A stretch of 7,550 nt of DNA from Nitrospinota bacterium (GTDB taxonomy: Bacteria > Nitrospinota_A > UBA7883 > JADGGD01): contig JADGCD010000102.1 in assembly GCA_015229165.1 (NCBI GenBank), positions 1 to 7,550 on the forward strand. The letters run 5' to 3'. Below the pieces are notes generated by a model. It did no database searches and was not told where the DNA came from. It worked only from the letters and a program-made list of their open reading frames with translations. The position numbers and the translations under genes are program-made. Positions 6,530 to 7,550 of this stretch are shown here, in pieces. Position 1 is the first letter of the stretch; each line of letters starts with the position of its first letter.

Positions 6530-6541
6530 CCGTGGCCACGG
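6530..6541. promoter_or_regulatory. Perfect 12-bp palindrome just upstream of the vsr gene
   Basis: CCGTGGCCACGG is fully self-complementary. It lies in the only sizeable gap of the operon (44 bases), and its last bases overlap the GGAGA ribosome-binding site (6540-6544) of the vsr gene. It could be an operator or a weak hairpin limiting vsr translation. It does not resemble the operator candidate at 683-698. The function is unknown. Confidence 0.4.
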
Positions 6542-6551
6542 AGAATCCCGC

Positions 6552-6980
6552 ATGCGCCCCAGGCTCCGGAAAGGGGAAAAGCTCACCAAATCCGAGCAGA
6601 TGGCCAGGGTCAGAAGCAAGGACACCGCACCAGAGACCATTCTGCGCAAGACGCTCTGGCATGCCGGATTGAGGTACCGTGTACGACCGGACTTGCCAGG
6701 GACGCCGGACTTTGCTCTAATGAAGGATAAGGTGGCCGTTTTTGTGGACGGATGCTTCTGGCACGGGTGCCCGATCCACTACACAGCGTCGGTGAGGAAT
6801 GCCGAGTTCTGGCAGAAGAAGCTGGCCCGCAACCTGGAGCGGGATCGACGGGTGGATGAGGAACTGGCGAAATTGGGGTGGAGGATTGTCCGGGTTTGGG
6901 AGCACGAGGTTGAGCAATCAGTCACGAAAACCGTTGAACGGATGCATGCAATTTTTCGTGTGAACCGTAGGGCCAGTTAA
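6552..6980 (+). CDS. vsr: Vsr-type very-short-patch-repair T:G mismatch endonuclease
   Basis: Vsr nicks DNA 5' of the T in T:G mismatches that arise when 5-methylcytosine deaminates within a methyltransferase's site, so that DNA polymerase I and ligase can restore C. The protein has 142 residues, typical for the family. Family hallmarks are RSKDTAPE (21-28), PGTPD with the catalytic-type Asp53, the core FVDGCFWHGCP (64-74), NAEFW (83-87) and WRIVRVWEHEV (110-120). Zinc ligands are likely Cys68, His71, Cys73 and His118; the last replaces the cysteine of E. coli Vsr, a conservative change. GGAGA sits 7 bases before the ATG. It is last in the operon, after both methyltransferases and the nuclease subunits, so it probably protects the sites those methyltransferases modify. 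Confidence 0.93.
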   Translation: MRPRLRKGEKLTKSEQMARVRSKDTAPETILRKTLWHAGLRYRVRPDLPGTPDFALMKDKVAVFVDGCFWHGCPIHYTASVRNAEFWQKKLARNLERDRRVDEELAKLGWRIVRVWEHEVEQSVTKTVERMHAIFRVNRRAS

Positions 6981-7174
6981 CGTATCACCTCATATGAACC
7001 CAAGCTGCGTTGGATCCAGTTAGGATTGCTCATGTAGGAGTCCTCCGGAAAAAAAGTCGTCGGAGTCGTTGACAATCCTCAGCCTGGAGGAGGTGTTTGC
7101 GGTATGATCTTCATGTTGTTTTTGAATGAAACCATGAGGATAAGTGCCGCATGTTTCGCCTGATGTACGCTTCA
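6981..7174. other. Intergenic region between vsr and the group II intron (downstream exon side)
   Basis: No convincing gene lies here. The region holds a nested inverted repeat: AGGATTG (7022-7028) with CAATCCT (7073-7079), and inside it CTCCG (7043-7047) with CGGAG (7061-7065). No clear T-run terminator follows vsr on the plus strand. On the minus strand about 50 codons are open from the intron boundary to a stop at about 7020. They could be the end of an interrupted gene, but they show no recognisable motif. Confidence 0.45.
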
Positions 7175-7175
7175 A

Positions 7176-7213
7176 TCGGGATAGGGGGGGCTTGTGGCCT
7201 TTTCCCCCTCCCA
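7176..7213 (-). ncRNA. Group II intron domain VI with bulged branch-point A
   Basis: On the minus strand a GGGAGGGGG arm pairs with CCCCC(CC)TATCCC around a loop of about 13 bases. TCCC pairs with GGGA, and the C-run pairs with the G-run. This leaves a bulged TA, whose A corresponds to plus-strand position 7182. This matches the domain VI helix that presents the branch adenosine for lariat formation. Pairing was done by eye. Confidence 0.7.
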
Positions 7214-7214
7214 C

Positions 7215-7246
7215 ACCACCGTGCGTACGGGTCCGTACACGGCGGT
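7215..7246 (-). ncRNA. Group II intron domain V (catalytic hairpin)
   Basis: On the minus strand CCGCCGTGT pairs with GCACGGTGG. The pairing includes the conserved G-U wobble at the third pair and a U-G pair before a two-base AC bulge; a short ACG/CGT stem and a GACC loop follow. This reproduces the domain V plan: a nine-pair lower stem, the AC bulge and an apical stem-loop. The catalytic triad reads CGC rather than AGC, as in some bacterial lineages. Domain V holds the metal-binding active site of the ribozyme. The apical stem looks slightly short compared with textbook examples. Confidence 0.82.
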
Positions 7247-7254
7247 TCGGCGGA

Positions 7255-7550
7255 TTAAGCTGTTTTAGGCAGGGTAGGTGGGAGGAGGGGAGGGAGGCCG
7301 AGTTTGGCAAGGGTCGCGTTGTCCAGTGCAATATGAATGGGCAATGAGCGGCTTAATCTCCATGGTCCACGGCTGGAGCCTGCTGCGCATGCCGCTTGTC
7401 TTGGTGGGACTCCTCGTTTCACGAGTTCGCGGAATCGCTTCCGCCCGGTTTTCCATTGGTTCCAGGCGATAGAGCGAATACGTCGTCGTGTCCATTCGTC
7501 CAGTCGTCGCAGCACGGAAGGGGTTTGGCAAAAGCCGAAGTATCCCAGCC
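7255..7550 (-). CDS. ltrA: Group II intron reverse transcriptase/maturase (LtrA-type), C-terminal 97 residues
   Basis: The frame is open from the right window edge to TAA at 7257-7255. It encodes GYFGFCQTPSVLRRLDEW, then RRRIRSIAWNQWK, RELVKRGVPPRQA and GPWRLSRS, and ends LGLPPLLPPTLPKTA. This is the typical C-terminal part of the group II intron maturase-specific region, which binds the intron RNA, helps splicing and supports retrohoming. The start of the gene and its reverse transcriptase palm (YADD) lie outside the window. No HNH endonuclease domain follows the maturase region, so the protein probably lacks DNA endonuclease activity, as in several bacterial intron classes. The stop lies directly before domain V, so the coding part ends unusually close to the catalytic RNA. 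Internal starts such as 7515 are not real starts. Confidence 0.9.
   Translation of the reverse strand, partial: LGYFGFCQTPSVLRRLDEWTRRRIRSIAWNQWKTGRKRFRELVKRGVPPRQAACAAGSSRGPWRLSRSLPIHIALDNATLAKLGLPPLLPPTLPKTA

Larger units (their letters stand above)
7175..7550 (-). mobile_element. 3' part of a bacterial group II intron, cut by the window edge
   Basis: Read on the minus strand, the element runs from the reverse transcriptase/maturase C-terminus through a domain V hairpin and a domain VI stem. It ends ...CCCGAT with the last base at 7175. The end fits the group II rule of a terminal AY. A bulged A on the 3' strand of domain VI (position 7182) is eight bases from the end, where the branch-point adenosine is expected. 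The 5' half of the intron and its upstream exon lie beyond the window. The intron is oriented against the operon and inserted about 195 bases after vsr. Confidence 0.88.

Noticed and set aside
7144..7472. Plus-strand open frames over the intron
   Set aside because: They are antisense to domain V/VI and the maturase and have no protein-family features.
1..7550. CRISPR array, tRNA or rRNA genes, insertion-sequence ends
   Set aside because: No regularly spaced long repeats, no tRNA-like cloverleaf, no ribosomal RNA segment and no transposase were seen.

Overview
The window comes from a bacterial chromosome or plasmid of moderately high G+C. It is probably Gram-negative, because the left edge carries what looks like the C-terminal tail of a periplasmic efflux adaptor; nothing here fixes the genus. 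The dominant content is one complete, tightly packed, plus-strand restriction-modification operon of six genes (about 638-6980). It lies between an ordinary-looking left flank and the 3' end of a group II intron on the right.

Left flank (1-637): the 3' end of a plus-strand gene (1-121, possible RND efflux adaptor) converges on a small minus-strand hypothetical gene (143-424). About 210 bases without a convincing gene follow.

Operon: (1) a C5-cytosine methyltransferase with an N-terminal ribbon-helix-helix (RHH) DNA-binding domain. It probably starts at TTG 745 behind a GGAGG ribosome-binding site, downstream of a promoter candidate (638-666) and a perfect 16-bp palindrome (683-698) set in a 10-bp-phased repeat array. 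(2) A second, standard-size C5-cytosine methyltransferase ending in QLPLFD, a likely sliding-clamp binding tail. (3) An unrecognised 279-residue protein with possible winged-helix segments. (4) A short McrB-like AAA+ NTPase without an N-terminal DNA-binding domain. (5) An McrC-like PD-(D/E)XK nuclease. (6) A Vsr T:G mismatch endonuclease. Genes 1-5 are separated by 1 nt, 13 nt, a 4-nt ATGA overlap and a second ATGA overlap. vsr follows after 44 nt that include a 12-bp palindrome.

Working model: this is a BsuMI/LlaJI-type system, in which two 5mC methyltransferases protect host sites and a repurposed McrBC-like motor/nuclease cuts unmodified DNA. Gene 3 is the best candidate for the specificity subunit. 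Vsr repairs T:G mismatches caused by deamination of the 5mC made by the methyltransferases. The first methyltransferase probably doubles as the operon's own transcriptional regulator through its RHH domain.

Right flank: 6981-7174 is intergenic. From 7175 to the window edge lies the 3' part of a minus-strand group II intron: the C-terminal maturase region of its reverse transcriptase (7255-7550), domain V (7215-7246) and domain VI with a bulged A ending in GAT at 7175.
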